Assembly (NCBI RefSeq): GCF_014621695.1
Contig: NZ_CP061281.1
Location: forward strand, 5,394,001-5,458,000
Direction of reading: 5' to 3'
Source of the DNA: Streptomyces xanthii
Lineage (GTDB): Bacteria; Actinomycetota; Actinomycetes; Streptomycetales; Streptomycetaceae
DNA: 64,000 nt
Made by a program: the position numbers and the translations under genes. How positions within the stretch are numbered: the first letter of the stretch is position 1; each line of letters opens with the position of its first letter. Positions 6,750-15,791 of this stretch are shown here, piece after piece. The notes under the pieces are model-generated. The model searched no databases and was not told the origin of the DNA. It was given only the letters and a program-made list of their open reading frames with translations.

Positions 6750-9491
6750 TCATTCGCCCCATTGGTCGAGCAGCGCGTCCGCCAGGTCGGTGTCGGGTTC
6801 CGTGGCGCCGAGGGCCTGTTCGGTCCAGATGATCTTTCCGCGGGTCGTGTAGCGGGTGCCCCAGCGGCGGGCGAACTGGGCGACCAGGAACAGTCCGCGG
6901 CCGCCCTCGTCGGTGGTCTTCGCGCGCCGCAGGTGCGGCGAGGTGCTGGAGCCGTCCGCGACCTCGCAGATCAGATGGTTCCGGTCGTGCAGCAGACGCA
7001 GCCGGATGGGCTGGCTGCCGTACCGGATCGAGTTGGTGACCAGCTCGCTGATGATCAGTTCGGTGGTGAAGCCGATCTCGTCCAGGCCCCAGGCCTCCAG
7101 CTGACGGGCCGCCTCGCCCCGGACCGTGGCGACCGCCGCCGGGTCGGAGGGGACGTCCCACTCGGCGACCCGCATCGGGTCGAGGAGGCGGGTGCGGGCG
7201 ACGAGCAGCGCCACGTCGTCGCGCGGGCGCTCCGACAGCAGCGCGTCGACCACCGCCCGGCAGATCTCCTCCGGCCCCCGGTCCGGGTGCCCCTCCAGCG
7301 TCGTGCGCAGCAGCTCGAGGCCGGTGTCGAGATCGCGGCCCCGGTCCTCGACGAGGCCGTCCGTGTACAGCACCAGCCGGGAGTCGGCGGGCAGTTGCAG
7401 CTCGGCCGTCTCGAACGGCGTGGTGGCGCCCAGACCCAGCGGCGGCGAGACGGGCAGCTCCGGGAACGTGACGGTGCCGTCCGGGTGGACCAGGGCCGGG
7501 CCCAGGTGCCCGGCCGTCGCGACGGCGGCGCGTCCGGTGCTCGGGTCGTAGATGGCGTACAGACAGGTGGCGCCGGTGACCGCCGGTCCGTCCTGGTCGG
7601 CGACCGTGCGGTCGCTGTCGATGTGGGCGACCAGCTCGTCCAGGTGCCCGAGCAGCTCGTCGGGGGACAGGTCCAGGGCGGAGAAGTTGTGCACCGCCGT
7701 GCGCAGCCGGCCCATGGTGGCGGCGGCGTGCAGACCGTGCCCGACCACGTCGCCGACGACCAGCGCCACCCGCGCGCCGGGCAGCGGAATGATGTCGAAC
7801 CAGTCGCCGCCCACCCCGTCGCGGGCCGGCAGATAGCGGTGGGCCACCTCCAGGGCCGACTGCTCGGGCAGGGCGCGGGGCAGCAGGCTGCGCTGGAGGG
7901 TGACGGCCATGCCGTGCTCGCGGGTGTAGCGGCGGGCGTTGTCGATCGCCAGCGCCGCCCGCGCCGCCAGCTCCTCCGCGGCCGACAGGTCGTCGCGCTC
8001 GAACGGCTCGTGCTCCGAACGCCAGAAGTCCGCCATGCCGAGGACCACGCCGCGGGCCCGCAGCGGCACCGAGATCAGGGAACGGATGCCGTAGTCGAGA
8101 ACCTGCCGCGCGCGCTCCGGATCCTGGGAGCGCCAGCACTCGGAGGCCGCCAGATCCGCCTCCAGGACCGCGCCGTCGTCCGCGATCGGGTGGTCGGGGG
8201 ACAGGAAGTGGATCAGCTCCCCGACGGGGTAGAGCGGCGCGTCCTCGCTGATGCCGCGGAAGGCGGCGCGGCGCATCTGCAGAGGCGCCCCGGCCGGCTC
8301 CTCGCCCCGCAGCACCGGGTCGAGCAGCTCGACGGTGACGAAGTCCGCGAACCGGGGGACCGCCACCTCCGCCAGCTCCTCGGCGGTGCGGGTGACGTCC
8401 AGCGTCGTACCGATCCGCACCCCGGCGTCGTAGAGCAGCCGCAGCCGCTCCCGGGCCACCTCGGCCCGGCCCGCAAGCGCCCGCAGTTCGGTGGTGTCGC
8501 GCAGGGTCGCCACGGTCCCGGGGCCGCCGCCGTGCGGCTCGGTGGGCCGGATGTTCACCGCGAGCAGCCGGTCCCCGGCCGGGTGGACCTCGTCGGTGGC
8601 CGTGCGCCCCGAGCCCAGCAGCTCGGCCGTCTCCGGCTCCAGACCCAGCTCGTCGATCCGGTGCCCCTCCGCGTCCGCCGGCAGGCCGAGCAGGCGCCGC
8701 GCCTCGTCGTTGGCGAGCACCAGCAGCCCGTCGCCGCCGACGATCAGGACGCCCTCCCGCACCGCGTGCAGCACCGCGGCGTGATGCTCGTACATCCGTG
8801 TCATCTCCGCCGGGCCCAGGCCGTGGGTCTGGCGGCCCAGCCTGCGGCCCACGAGGCCCGCCCCGACCGTGGCGATGACCAGCGCGGCGGCGGCGGAGCC
8901 GAACAGGACCGGCAGATGCCGGCCCAGGGCGTCGTTCAGCGTCTCGATCTTGACCCCGCCGGACACGATGCCGACGACGGTGCCGTCGGCACGGGTGATG
9001 GGGACGGCGGAGACCACGGAGGGGCCCTGGCTGCCCGAGAAGGTCTCCGTGACGGTCTGCCCGGCCAGCACGTCCTCTATGACGTCCTTCGGCCCGATGA
9101 CGTGCTTGCCGATCAGGGCCGGGTCGGGGTGGGTGAGGCGGGTCCCGGCCTTGTTCGACACGACGATGGCGTCGACTCCGGCGCCCTTGCGGGCCTCCTC
9201 CGTGAGCGGCTGCAGCACCGCCGTCGGGTGCGGGCTGTCGAGCGCCTGCACGATCCCGGGGGCGTGCGCGAAGGACTCGGCGGCGGCGAGCGACCGGTGG
9301 CGGGCGTCCTGCTCGGTGTCGTGCCGCACCTGCACCACCATCGCCACCACCGCGGCGGCCACCAGCAGCAGCACGGTCGCGACCTGGAGGAGGAACACCT
9401 GGCCGGCGACGGTGCGGGCGCTCAGCAGGGAGCCCAGGCGTCGCCCCGGCGACCGGTGCGGCGCCTTCCGCCGGTCTCCGGCCCGAGTCAC
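6750..9491 (-). CDS. Membrane sensor PP2C-type (SpoIIE) phosphatase with PAS, GAF and anti-sigma-type ATPase domains
   Basis: A 913-residue protein from a GTG at 9489-9491. A basic N-terminus leads into TM1 (about 31-52). An extracellular Cache/PAS-like sensor (about 55-190) and TM2 (about 192-214) follow. Then come a PAS domain (about 232-330), a GAF domain (about 370-520), a SpoIIE phosphatase domain (about 533-735, metal-binding GGDWFDIIPLPG and VVGDVVGHGL) and a HATPase_c domain of the RsbW/SpoIIAB type (about 785-905, ELVTNSIRYG and GGRGLFLVAQ). By family it dephosphorylates anti-sigma antagonists and may itself phosphorylate partners, linking an external signal to sigma factor release. 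This architecture is abundant in streptomycetes. It is divergent from the htpX-like gene. Confidence 0.9.
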   Translation of the reverse strand: MTRAGDRRKAPHRSPGRRLGSLLSARTVAGQVFLLQVATVLLLVAAAVVAMVVQVRHDTEQDARHRSLAAAESFAHAPGIVQALDSPHPTAVLQPLTEEARKGAGVDAIVVSNKAGTRLTHPDPALIGKHVIGPKDVIEDVLAGQTVTETFSGSQGPSVVSAVPITRADGTVVGIVSGGVKIETLNDALGRHLPVLFGSAAAALVIATVGAGLVGRRLGRQTHGLGPAEMTRMYEHHAAVLHAVREGVLIVGGDGLLVLANDEARRLLGLPADAEGHRIDELGLEPETAELLGSGRTATDEVHPAGDRLLAVNIRPTEPHGGGPGTVATLRDTTELRALAGRAEVARERLRLLYDAGVRIGTTLDVTRTAEELAEVAVPRFADFVTVELLDPVLRGEEPAGAPLQMRRAAFRGISEDAPLYPVGELIHFLSPDHPIADDGAVLEADLAASECWRSQDPERARQVLDYGIRSLISVPLRARGVVLGMADFWRSEHEPFERDDLSAAEELAARAALAIDNARRYTREHGMAVTLQRSLLPRALPEQSALEVAHRYLPARDGVGGDWFDIIPLPGARVALVVGDVVGHGLHAAATMGRLRTAVHNFSALDLSPDELLGHLDELVAHIDSDRTVADQDGPAVTGATCLYAIYDPSTGRAAVATAGHLGPALVHPDGTVTFPELPVSPPLGLGATTPFETAELQLPADSRLVLYTDGLVEDRGRDLDTGLELLRTTLEGHPDRGPEEICRAVVDALLSERPRDDVALLVARTRLLDPMRVAEWDVPSDPAAVATVRGEAARQLEAWGLDEIGFTTELIISELVTNSIRYGSQPIRLRLLHDRNHLICEVADGSSTSPHLRRAKTTDEGGRGLFLVAQFARRWGTRYTTRGKIIWTEQALGATEPDTDLADALLDQWGE

Positions 9492-9617
9492 GGCCCGGTT
9501 CCCGGATGCGGAACCTCACGCCGATGCATATCCATATGTTCCTCCATGTTCCCCGGCCTCGCCTCGGCGCCCGCCCGCCAGTGGGACGGCAGAGGGACAA
9601 TTGTTCCCAAGAGGAGA

Positions 9618-9647
9618 GGGATCACTCCGCGGGGGATCACTCCGTGG
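9618..9647 (+). repeat. Tandem 15-bp direct repeat upstream of the htpX-like gene
   Basis: GGGATCACTCCGCGG is followed immediately by GGGATCACTCCGTGG, one mismatch apart, in the 187-bp divergent promoter region. It lies about 30 bases before the protease start. The arrangement suits two adjacent activator or repressor sites. The dyad CATAT-CC-ATATG at 9527-9538 lies in the same region. Confidence 0.5.
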
Positions 9648-9678
9648 AGGACCGCCCCGCCGTTCTCGGGAGGCCTCG

Positions 9679-10578
9679 ATGGCACAGACCCGGTTCGCGC
9701 CCGACCGCGGGCTCACCTCACGCATGGTCGCCACGATGTTCTTCATCGGCCTGCTGTACGTGGTCGTGGTCGGCGTGCTCGTCGTGCTTCTCAAAGGGGC
9801 GTGGGCGTTCGTGCTCCTGTTCTCGGGCGCGCTGTTCATCGGCCAGTTCTGGTTCAGCGACCGCATCGCCGCCTTCAGCATGGGCGCGCGCGAGGTCACC
9901 CCGGAGCAGGCCCCCGAACTGCACGCCGCGGTCGACCGGCTCTGCGCGCTCGCCGACATGCCCAAGCCGCGCGTCGCCGTCGCCGACTCGGACGTACCCA
10001 ACGCGTTCGCGACCGGGCGCAACCGGAAGAACGCGATGGTGTGCGCCACCACCGGACTGCTGCGCCGCCTGGAACCGGAGGAGCTGGAGGGGGTGCTCGC
10101 GCACGAGATGTCGCACGTCGCGCACCGCGACGTCGCCGTGATGACCATCGCCTCCTTCCTCGGCGTGCTGGCCGGCCTCATCACCCGCTCGGCGATCTGG
10201 AGCGGCTTCGGCCGCAGCAACCGCGACAGCAACACGGCGGTCGCCGTCCTGATCGTCACCGCCGTCAGCGCCGTCGTATACGCCATCAGCTTCCTGCTCA
10301 CCCGGCTGCTGTCCCGCTACCGCGAGCTGTCCGCCGACCGGGCCGCGGCCCTGCTCACCGGCCGCCCCTCCGCCCTCGCCTCCGCGCTCACCAAGGTCAC
10401 CGGGCAGATCGCCCGTATCCCGACCCGGGACCTGCGCAAGGCCGAGCCGTTCAACGCGTTCTTCTTCGCGCCCGCCTTCAGCAAGGAGAGCGCCGCCCGG
10501 CTGCTCGCCTCGCACCCCACCCTCGAACAGCGCCTCGACCAGCTGAGCCGGATCTCGGCCCAGCTCGGCCGCCCGTGA
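9679..10578 (+). CDS. htpX: M48-family membrane metalloprotease, HtpX-like
   Basis: 299 residues from the ATG at 9679. Two N-terminal membrane helices (about 16-55) precede the zinc site HEMSHVAHRD (HExxH, about residue 139). Two further hydrophobic segments follow (about 150-210), then the third zinc ligand region ELSADRAAA. This layout is diagnostic for HtpX, a membrane protease that degrades damaged membrane proteins under envelope stress. The start is preceded by GGGAGG about 8 bases upstream. pspAB follows after 24 bp, and in actinobacteria this pair is regularly linked to the phage-shock response. Confidence 0.92.
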   Translation: MAQTRFAPDRGLTSRMVATMFFIGLLYVVVVGVLVVLLKGAWAFVLLFSGALFIGQFWFSDRIAAFSMGAREVTPEQAPELHAAVDRLCALADMPKPRVAVADSDVPNAFATGRNRKNAMVCATTGLLRRLEPEELEGVLAHEMSHVAHRDVAVMTIASFLGVLAGLITRSAIWSGFGRSNRDSNTAVAVLIVTAVSAVVYAISFLLTRLLSRYRELSADRAAALLTGRPSALASALTKVTGQIARIPTRDLRKAEPFNAFFFAPAFSKESAARLLASHPTLEQRLDQLSRISAQLGRP

Positions 10579-10602
10579 CCCTCCGGAAGAACAGGACGCC
10601 GC

Positions 10603-11172
10603 ATGGGATTCCTCGACGCCCTCCTCGGCCGGAGCAAGCCCGTCCGGCCCGACCTCGACCAGCTCTTCGCGCTGCCCTCGGCCGCCGTCACCCTCCAGGC
10701 CGCCGCCGGGCTGCTCCCCACCGGGGAGGGCTCGGTCTGCTTCGCGAGCGTGGAGGGCGGCGCCTTCGACCGGATCCAGGACGAGCTCGCCGAACTGCTC
10801 GACGGGCCCGTCGAGTTCACCGAGGACGGGCTCGGCTACACCTGGCTGCGCGTGCGCCACGCCCCGGACGACGTGGCCGGCCTGGTCAACGACCTCCACG
10901 CCGTCAACACCTCCCTGGAGGAAGGCGGCTTCGGGCCGCACCTGCTGTGCTCCCTGATCGCCTTCCGGGACCCGCGCGAGGCGCGCTCCGTGGCGCTCGT
11001 CTACCTCTACAAGCGCGGCACCTTCTACCCCTTCGCGCCCCGGCCCGGCCAGGCGCGGAAGCGGGACAACACGCTGGAGCTGGAGGTGCGGTCCGCGCTC
11101 GGCGACGACCTGCGTGTGGAGCCCGATCTGAGCCGCTGGTTCCCGGTCTGGGACGCCCCCGGACTGGCCTGA
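10603..11172 (+). CDS. pspAB: PspA-associated protein PspAB
   Basis: 189 residues starting MGFLDALLGRSKPVRPDLD. It is a soluble alpha/beta protein with no signal or membrane segment. The opening and the conserved core (CFASVEGGAFDRI, LYLYKRGTFYPFAP) match the actinobacterial PspAB family. Its role is inferred from genetic linkage with PspA and HtpX; a biochemical activity is not established. It is 24 bp downstream of the HtpX-like gene and almost certainly cotranscribed. Confidence 0.85.
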   Translation: MGFLDALLGRSKPVRPDLDQLFALPSAAVTLQAAAGLLPTGEGSVCFASVEGGAFDRIQDELAELLDGPVEFTEDGLGYTWLRVRHAPDDVAGLVNDLHAVNTSLEEGGFGPHLLCSLIAFRDPREARSVALVYLYKRGTFYPFAPRPGQARKRDNTLELEVRSALGDDLRVEPDLSRWFPVWDAPGLA

Positions 11173-11340
11173 GAAATACGTCCGAACAAAAGTCTCGATG
11201 CGCACAACCGTTTGGGTCTGCCGCGGGTCTACACCGCGAGTCAACCGAAGGCTCACTCGAATCACACGGTTTCTTCACCCTCGCGGGTCGCAAGGGCCTG
11301 CGGGGCGCGAGGGCCGTACTTCTCAACTGGAGAAGCATTC

Positions 11341-12222
11341 ATGCGCATTCGTGCCAGTCTGGTCGCTGCGACGATGTCCGGCGCCGCGGCTCTGACCGCC
11401 TTCGTCGTTCCCGCCGCACAGGCGGACGACGCCCCCTCCGCCCCGTCCGCCGCGGACGCCGTGGCGCCGCTGGTGGTCGGCGAGCAGAAGAGCACCTTCT
11501 CGGCGGCGGACGCCGGCGACATCAAGATCACCAAGGTCACCGTCAACGGCAACAAGGACGTCGTCGTCGGCGGCACCCTGGCCAAGTCGTTCAACATCTA
11601 CGTCACCGCCACCAACCCCGAGGGCATCGAAGGCGTCCAGGCCTTCCTGTGGCACGGCACCGACCTCACGAGCGAGGACGGCATCGACGGCGCCATCATC
11701 CCGGACCAGCCCGAGGACATCTCGCGCGACTGCGAGTACTGGAGCGAGACGACGGCCACCTGCAAGGTGACCCTGACCGCCACGCCGGGCGTGGACCTCT
11801 ACAAGAGCTCGCTCAACGGCAAGTGGAACGTGTACGCGGGCGCCGTGGGCAAGGACCTCGACGTCGCCGAGAGCGACGTCTACAAGAACCACTGGGTCAA
11901 GCGCGCCTCGCACTTCGCGTCGTTCAACGCCTCGCCCGAGCCGGTCGCCAAGGGCAAGCCGATCACGCTCTCCGGTGGCCTGAGCCGCATCAGCTGGACC
12001 TACCTCAAGTACTACGGCTACGCCGCCCAGCCGGTCCAGGTGCAGTTCAAGAAGGCCGGCAGCAGCAGCTACACCACGGTCAAGACCGTGAACAGCTCCT
12101 CCACCGGCCAGGTGAAGACCACCATCACGGCTTCCACCGACGGCACGTGGCGCCTGTACTACCCGGGCAACAGCGCGACGTCCACGGCGACGTCGTCCGC
12201 CGACTACGTCGACGTCCGCTGA
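11341..12222 (+). CDS. Secreted protein of unknown function with Ig-like/calcium-binding-type repeats
   Basis: 293 residues from the ATG at 11341, with GGAGAAG 6 bases upstream. It has a clear Sec signal peptide (MRIRASLVAATMSGAAALTA..., cleavage expected after AQA, residue 28). The mature part is Asp/Thr/Lys-rich with beta-sandwich-like segments (KITKVTVNGNKDVVVGGTLA; later WRLYYPGNSATSTATSSADYV), and resembles bacterial Ig-like domains. No enzymatic motif was found, and I do not recognise a characterised homologue. A very strong hairpin follows the stop. It is transcribed alone, with about 170 bp of promoter region upstream, including a CCCTCGCG...CGCGAGGG dyad at 11278-11313. Confidence 0.75.
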   Translation: MRIRASLVAATMSGAAALTAFVVPAAQADDAPSAPSAADAVAPLVVGEQKSTFSAADAGDIKITKVTVNGNKDVVVGGTLAKSFNIYVTATNPEGIEGVQAFLWHGTDLTSEDGIDGAIIPDQPEDISRDCEYWSETTATCKVTLTATPGVDLYKSSLNGKWNVYAGAVGKDLDVAESDVYKNHWVKRASHFASFNASPEPVAKGKPITLSGGLSRISWTYLKYYGYAAQPVQVQFKKAGSSSYTTVKTVNSSSTGQVKTTITASTDGTWRLYYPGNSATSTATSSADYVDVR

Positions 12223-12239
12223 TCGCCTGAGCCGACGCG

Positions 12240-12274
12240 AACGGCCCGGAACCTCCTGGAGGTTCCGGGCCGTT
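12240..12274. terminator. Long perfect hairpin, bidirectional terminator
   Basis: AACGGCCCGGAACCTCC and its exact reverse complement flank a single T, giving 17 paired positions. It lies between the convergent secreted-protein gene and galU, 18 bases from each stop, and ends in TT-rich sequence on both strands. Confidence 0.9.
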
Positions 12275-12292
12275 CGTCTGTGCCGGGGGAGG

Positions 12293-13192
12293 TCAGCCCT
12301 GGAGCTCCTCGGCCACGTACGCGCTCAGCCAGGTCCGGAAGTCGGGGCCCAGGTCCTCGCGTTCGCAGGCGAGGCGCACGATCGCCTTGAGGTAGTCGCC
12401 GCGGTCGCCGGTGTCGTAGCGGCGTCCCTTGAAGACGACGCCGTGGACGGGGCCGCCGACCTTCTCGTCCGCGGCGAGCTGCTGGAGGGCGTCGGTGAGC
12501 TGGATCTCGCCGCCGCGGCCGGGCTCGGTCTTGCGCAGTATGTCGAAGACGTGGGGGTCCAGGACGTAGCGGCCGATGATCGCGTAGTTGGACGGGGCGT
12601 CGGCCGGTTCGGGCTTCTCCACGAGGTCGGTGACCTTCACGACGTCACCGTCGCCGGTGGGCTCGACCGCGGCGCAGCCGTAGAGGTGGATCTGGGACGG
12701 CTCGACCTCCATGAGGGCGATGACGCTGCCGCCGTGCCGTTCCTGGACCTCGACCATGCGGGCGAGGAGCGGGTCGCGGGGGTCGATGAGGTCGTCACCG
12801 AGCAGGACCGCGAAGGGCTCGTCGCCCACGTGCGGGGCGGCGCACAGGACGGCGTGGCCCAGGCCCTTGGGGTCGCCCTGGCGGACGTAGTGCATGGTGG
12901 CCAGGTCGCTGGACTCCTGGACCTTGGCCAGGCGGCCCGCGTCGCCCTTCTTCTGGAGGGCGGACTCCAGTTCGTAGTTGCGGTCGAAGTGGTCCTCGAG
13001 CGGGCGCTTGTTGCGGCCCGTGATCATGAGCACGTCGTCGAGACCCGCGGAGGCGGCCTCTTCGACCACGTACTGGATCGCCGGCTTGTCCACCACCGGG
13101 AGCATCTCCTTGGGAGTCGCCTTGGTGGCGGGCAGGAACCGGGTGCCGAGGCCCGCGGCCGGAATGACCGCTTTCGAGATCCGTGACGTCAT
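12293..13192 (-). CDS. galU: UTP-glucose-1-phosphate uridylyltransferase
   Basis: 299 residues from the ATG at 13190-13192; the open frame extends further upstream, but homology begins here. It has the nucleotide-binding motif AVIPAAGLGTRFLPATKATP near the start, then EMLPVVDKPAIQYVVEEA, LGDDLIDP, LVEKPEPADAPSNYAIIGRY and the C-terminal FKGRRYDTGDRGDYLKA. These are all hallmarks of GalU. The enzyme makes UDP-glucose for cell-wall polymers, trehalose and glycogen-related metabolism. It follows a teichoic-acid-type polymerase gene by 65 bp on the same strand, consistent with wall polymer synthesis. Confidence 0.96.
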   Translation of the reverse strand: MTSRISKAVIPAAGLGTRFLPATKATPKEMLPVVDKPAIQYVVEEAASAGLDDVLMITGRNKRPLEDHFDRNYELESALQKKGDAGRLAKVQESSDLATMHYVRQGDPKGLGHAVLCAAPHVGDEPFAVLLGDDLIDPRDPLLARMVEVQERHGGSVIALMEVEPSQIHLYGCAAVEPTGDGDVVKVTDLVEKPEPADAPSNYAIIGRYVLDPHVFDILRKTEPGRGGEIQLTDALQQLAADEKVGGPVHGVVFKGRRYDTGDRGDYLKAIVRLACEREDLGPDFRTWLSAYVAEELQG

Positions 13193-13257
13193 GGTGGTGC
13201 GTTCCCCCGTTGCGTGTGATGCGTCGTGCGTCGTGCGTGTGGTCGGTCGGCGGTCGG

Positions 13258-15564
13258 TCAGGCGCCGACGAGGTCGGCGTCGCCCGCGGTGCCGCCCGTG
13301 GTCACGCCGGCCCGGTCGGTGGCCTGCGCGGGACGGGGCGCCGGGGTCCGCTCGGCGAGCGGCAGGACGGCCGGCGTCGCCTCCTGGTTCAGGAAGATGC
13401 GGCGCACGACGCGCTCGGCCGCGTGGCCGTCGTCGTACTGGACGAAGCGCTCGCGGAACGCCTGGCGCAGGGCCGCGGCCCGCTCGCCGTTCCAGGCGCC
13501 GCTGCGGAACACCTCGATCAGCTCGTCCTCGGAGGTCGCGGTCGCGCCGGGGGTCTGGCCGGGCTCCTGCGACAGGAGGTCGAAGTACACGCCGCGCGCC
13601 TTGCTGTAGACGTCCCAGTCGTCCACGTAGGACACGATCGGCCGGTCCAGGCAGGCGTAGTCGAACATGATCGACGAGTAGTCCGTGATCAGGACGTCGG
13701 AGGCCAGGCACAGGTCCTCGACGACCGGGTAGCGGGAGACGTCCTTGATCAGACCCCGCTCCTGGAGGGCGGCGAGCTGCGGGTCGGCGCCGTAGAAGTA
13801 GTGGGCGCGCACCAGCACGACGTGGTCCGGGCCGAGCTCACGGCACAGCCGCTCCAGGTCCAGACGGGGGATGAAGCCCTTCTGGTAGTCGCGGACCGTG
13901 GGGCAGTACAGGATCGCGGTCTGCCCGTCCTGGATGCCCAGTTCGGCGCGGATGCGGGCGACGTCTGCCGAAGTGGCCTGGAAGTAGACGTCGTTGCGCG
14001 GGTAGCCCGAGTCGATGTTCTCGAAGGCGCAGGGGTAGACGCGCTCCCAGATCTCCGTCGAGTGCTGGTTCGAGGAGAGGCTGAAGTCCCACTTGTCGAC
14101 GCGCTCGAGCATCTTGTGGAAGCTCATGTTCTTCGCGGCGGCCGGGAAGCGCTGCTGGTCGATGCCCATCTGCTTGAGCGGCGTGCCGTGGTGCGTCTGC
14201 AGGTGGACCTGGCCGGGGCGCTTGACGATCTCGTTGGGGAAGTTGACGTTGTTGACGAGGTACTTGGCGCGGGCCATGACCTCCCAGTAGCGCGGGGAGC
14301 GGCTGACGACGTAGTCGACGCCCGCCGGCACGTTCTCCTCGTCGCCCGCGCGCACCACCCACACGCCGTGGACGTGCGGGGCCAGCTCCTTGGCCTTGTG
14401 GTAGATCGCCGCGGGGTTGCAGGCCACGCCGCGGTTCCAGTACGCGCTGTAGACCGCGAGGTTCTCGTCGATCGGGCGGCGCTGGTACATGCGGTACAGC
14501 TGGTCGTACGCCTTGCGGCCCAGCACGTTCTTGGTCTTCAGCGCGCGCTTGCGCAGCTTCGACTTGGTCGCGCCGGCCAGCTCGAAGGCCTGGTACGCCG
14601 GGTAGGAGCCGCGCTCCAGGAGCTCGAACCGTACGCCGGTCATGCCCTCGGGGCGGGTGAAGCCGGCCGGCTTGAAGCGGCGGTACTGCTGGGCGGAGCG
14701 CTTGAAGAAGGAGGCGCGGTCCGACGGCACGATGCGGTCCGGGCGGACCAGCGTGAAGAGGAAGTGGCTCACCATGCGCTCGAACATCAGGGCGCGCACG
14801 GGCTCCAGGTGCGGGCGCTCGTCGAGGAACGCGAAGAGCCGGGCGTACTGCTCGAAGATGCCGAAGTGCTTGCGGCCGGGGGTGCGCATCGAGTTGCCCT
14901 GGCGGCGCTGGCGGTACTCCACGCAGACCTGCTCCAGGCAGGCGATGCGCTCCGCGGTCAGCATGGTCTTGTAGACCATGAGAGCGTCCTCGTAGATGCC
15001 GTCGGTGAACGTGAACTCGTTGCCGACGTAGAACTCGCGGCGGTACACCCTGTTCCACACCACGGCGAACATCGTGAGGTACTCGGGGCGCTCCAGCGCC
15101 GTGAAGACGTCCTTGCCCGCGGCGGCGAGCATCTCGCCGGCGGCGCTGGCCTGCACCCGGTTCGTCCAGTACGTGCGGACGTGGTTGAGGAGCAGGATGT
15201 CCGGGTCGGCGGTGAGGTCGAGACGGTCGGCGACGGCCTGCAGGGCGCCCTCGGCCAGGGTGTCGTCGCTGTCCAGGAAGAAGATGTAGTCGCCGCGCGC
15301 CCGCAGCGCGCCGAGGTCGCGGGCCTTGCCGATGCCCTGGTTCTCGGTCAGGTGGACCGGTACGACGCGCTCGTCGCGGGCCGCGTACTCGTCGAGGATC
15401 CGGCCGCACGCGTCGGGGGAGGCGTCGTCGATCGCGACGATCTCGAAGTCCGTGAAGGACTGGTCGAGGATCGAGTCCAGGCAGGCACGCAGATATCCCT
15501 GAACCCGGTAGACCGGCACAACGAGGCTTATTCGAGGGGCGATCGCGTTCTCTGCGTGACTCAT
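13258..15564 (-). CDS. Bifunctional GT2 glycosyltransferase / CDP-glycerol glycerophosphotransferase
   Basis: 768 residues. The N-terminal GT2 domain (about 10-230) begins RISLVVPVYRVQGYLRACLD and has the metal-binding DxD region FFLDSDDTL. The C-terminal half (about 390-740) is a TagB/TagF-type glycerophosphotransferase, with HHGTPLKQMG, LYCPTVRD and DVLITDYSSIMFDYACL. By family it transfers polyol-phosphate units onto a lipid-linked or glycosylated acceptor, as in wall teichoic acid synthesis on the inner membrane face. It is the first gene of a likely pair with galU. The 227 bp upstream (15565-15791) contain an AT-richer stretch (about 15640-15710) that probably holds the promoter. Confidence 0.9.
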   Translation of the reverse strand: MSHAENAIAPRISLVVPVYRVQGYLRACLDSILDQSFTDFEIVAIDDASPDACGRILDEYAARDERVVPVHLTENQGIGKARDLGALRARGDYIFFLDSDDTLAEGALQAVADRLDLTADPDILLLNHVRTYWTNRVQASAAGEMLAAAGKDVFTALERPEYLTMFAVVWNRVYRREFYVGNEFTFTDGIYEDALMVYKTMLTAERIACLEQVCVEYRQRRQGNSMRTPGRKHFGIFEQYARLFAFLDERPHLEPVRALMFERMVSHFLFTLVRPDRIVPSDRASFFKRSAQQYRRFKPAGFTRPEGMTGVRFELLERGSYPAYQAFELAGATKSKLRKRALKTKNVLGRKAYDQLYRMYQRRPIDENLAVYSAYWNRGVACNPAAIYHKAKELAPHVHGVWVVRAGDEENVPAGVDYVVSRSPRYWEVMARAKYLVNNVNFPNEIVKRPGQVHLQTHHGTPLKQMGIDQQRFPAAAKNMSFHKMLERVDKWDFSLSSNQHSTEIWERVYPCAFENIDSGYPRNDVYFQATSADVARIRAELGIQDGQTAILYCPTVRDYQKGFIPRLDLERLCRELGPDHVVLVRAHYFYGADPQLAALQERGLIKDVSRYPVVEDLCLASDVLITDYSSIMFDYACLDRPIVSYVDDWDVYSKARGVYFDLLSQEPGQTPGATATSEDELIEVFRSGAWNGERAAALRQAFRERFVQYDDGHAAERVVRRIFLNQEATPAVLPLAERTPAPRPAQATDRAGVTTGGTAGDADLVGA

Positions 15565-15791
15565 CTGGCTTCCCTGGTCGTGGGGTCCCGGTGTCCGCCC
15601 AGCACACGACTCTGTGAAGGATGTGAAGAGCGCGGGTGAATATTACATGAGGGTCCGACATCTACTGTTTCGGGCGTATATCCATCCAAACACCCTTACG
15701 TTTCCCACCCGCTTGTGCTAGACCCGCGACGGGCCGGCACGGTTGCGATGCGCGCGTGGATTGTGACCCAGCGCACATTGACCCCGGCGCT

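Noticed and set aside
11278..11313. CCCTCGCG...CGCGAGGG dyad upstream of the secreted protein as a terminator of pspAB
   Set aside because: The loop is 20 bases, no T-run follows, and it is too close to the next start to be called confidently.
6762..12230. A very long plus-strand open frame (over 1800 codons) across the phosphatase, htpX and pspAB genes
   Set aside because: It is antisense to the SpoIIE gene and out of frame with htpX, pspAB and the secreted protein. Its translation is Arg/Gln/Gly-rich without domains, a normal artefact of GC-biased codons.
13193..13711. Upstream in-frame extension of galU
   Set aside because: The extra residues are Arg/Pro-rich shadow sequence of the adjacent glycerophosphotransferase gene. 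GalU homology starts at the ATG 13192.
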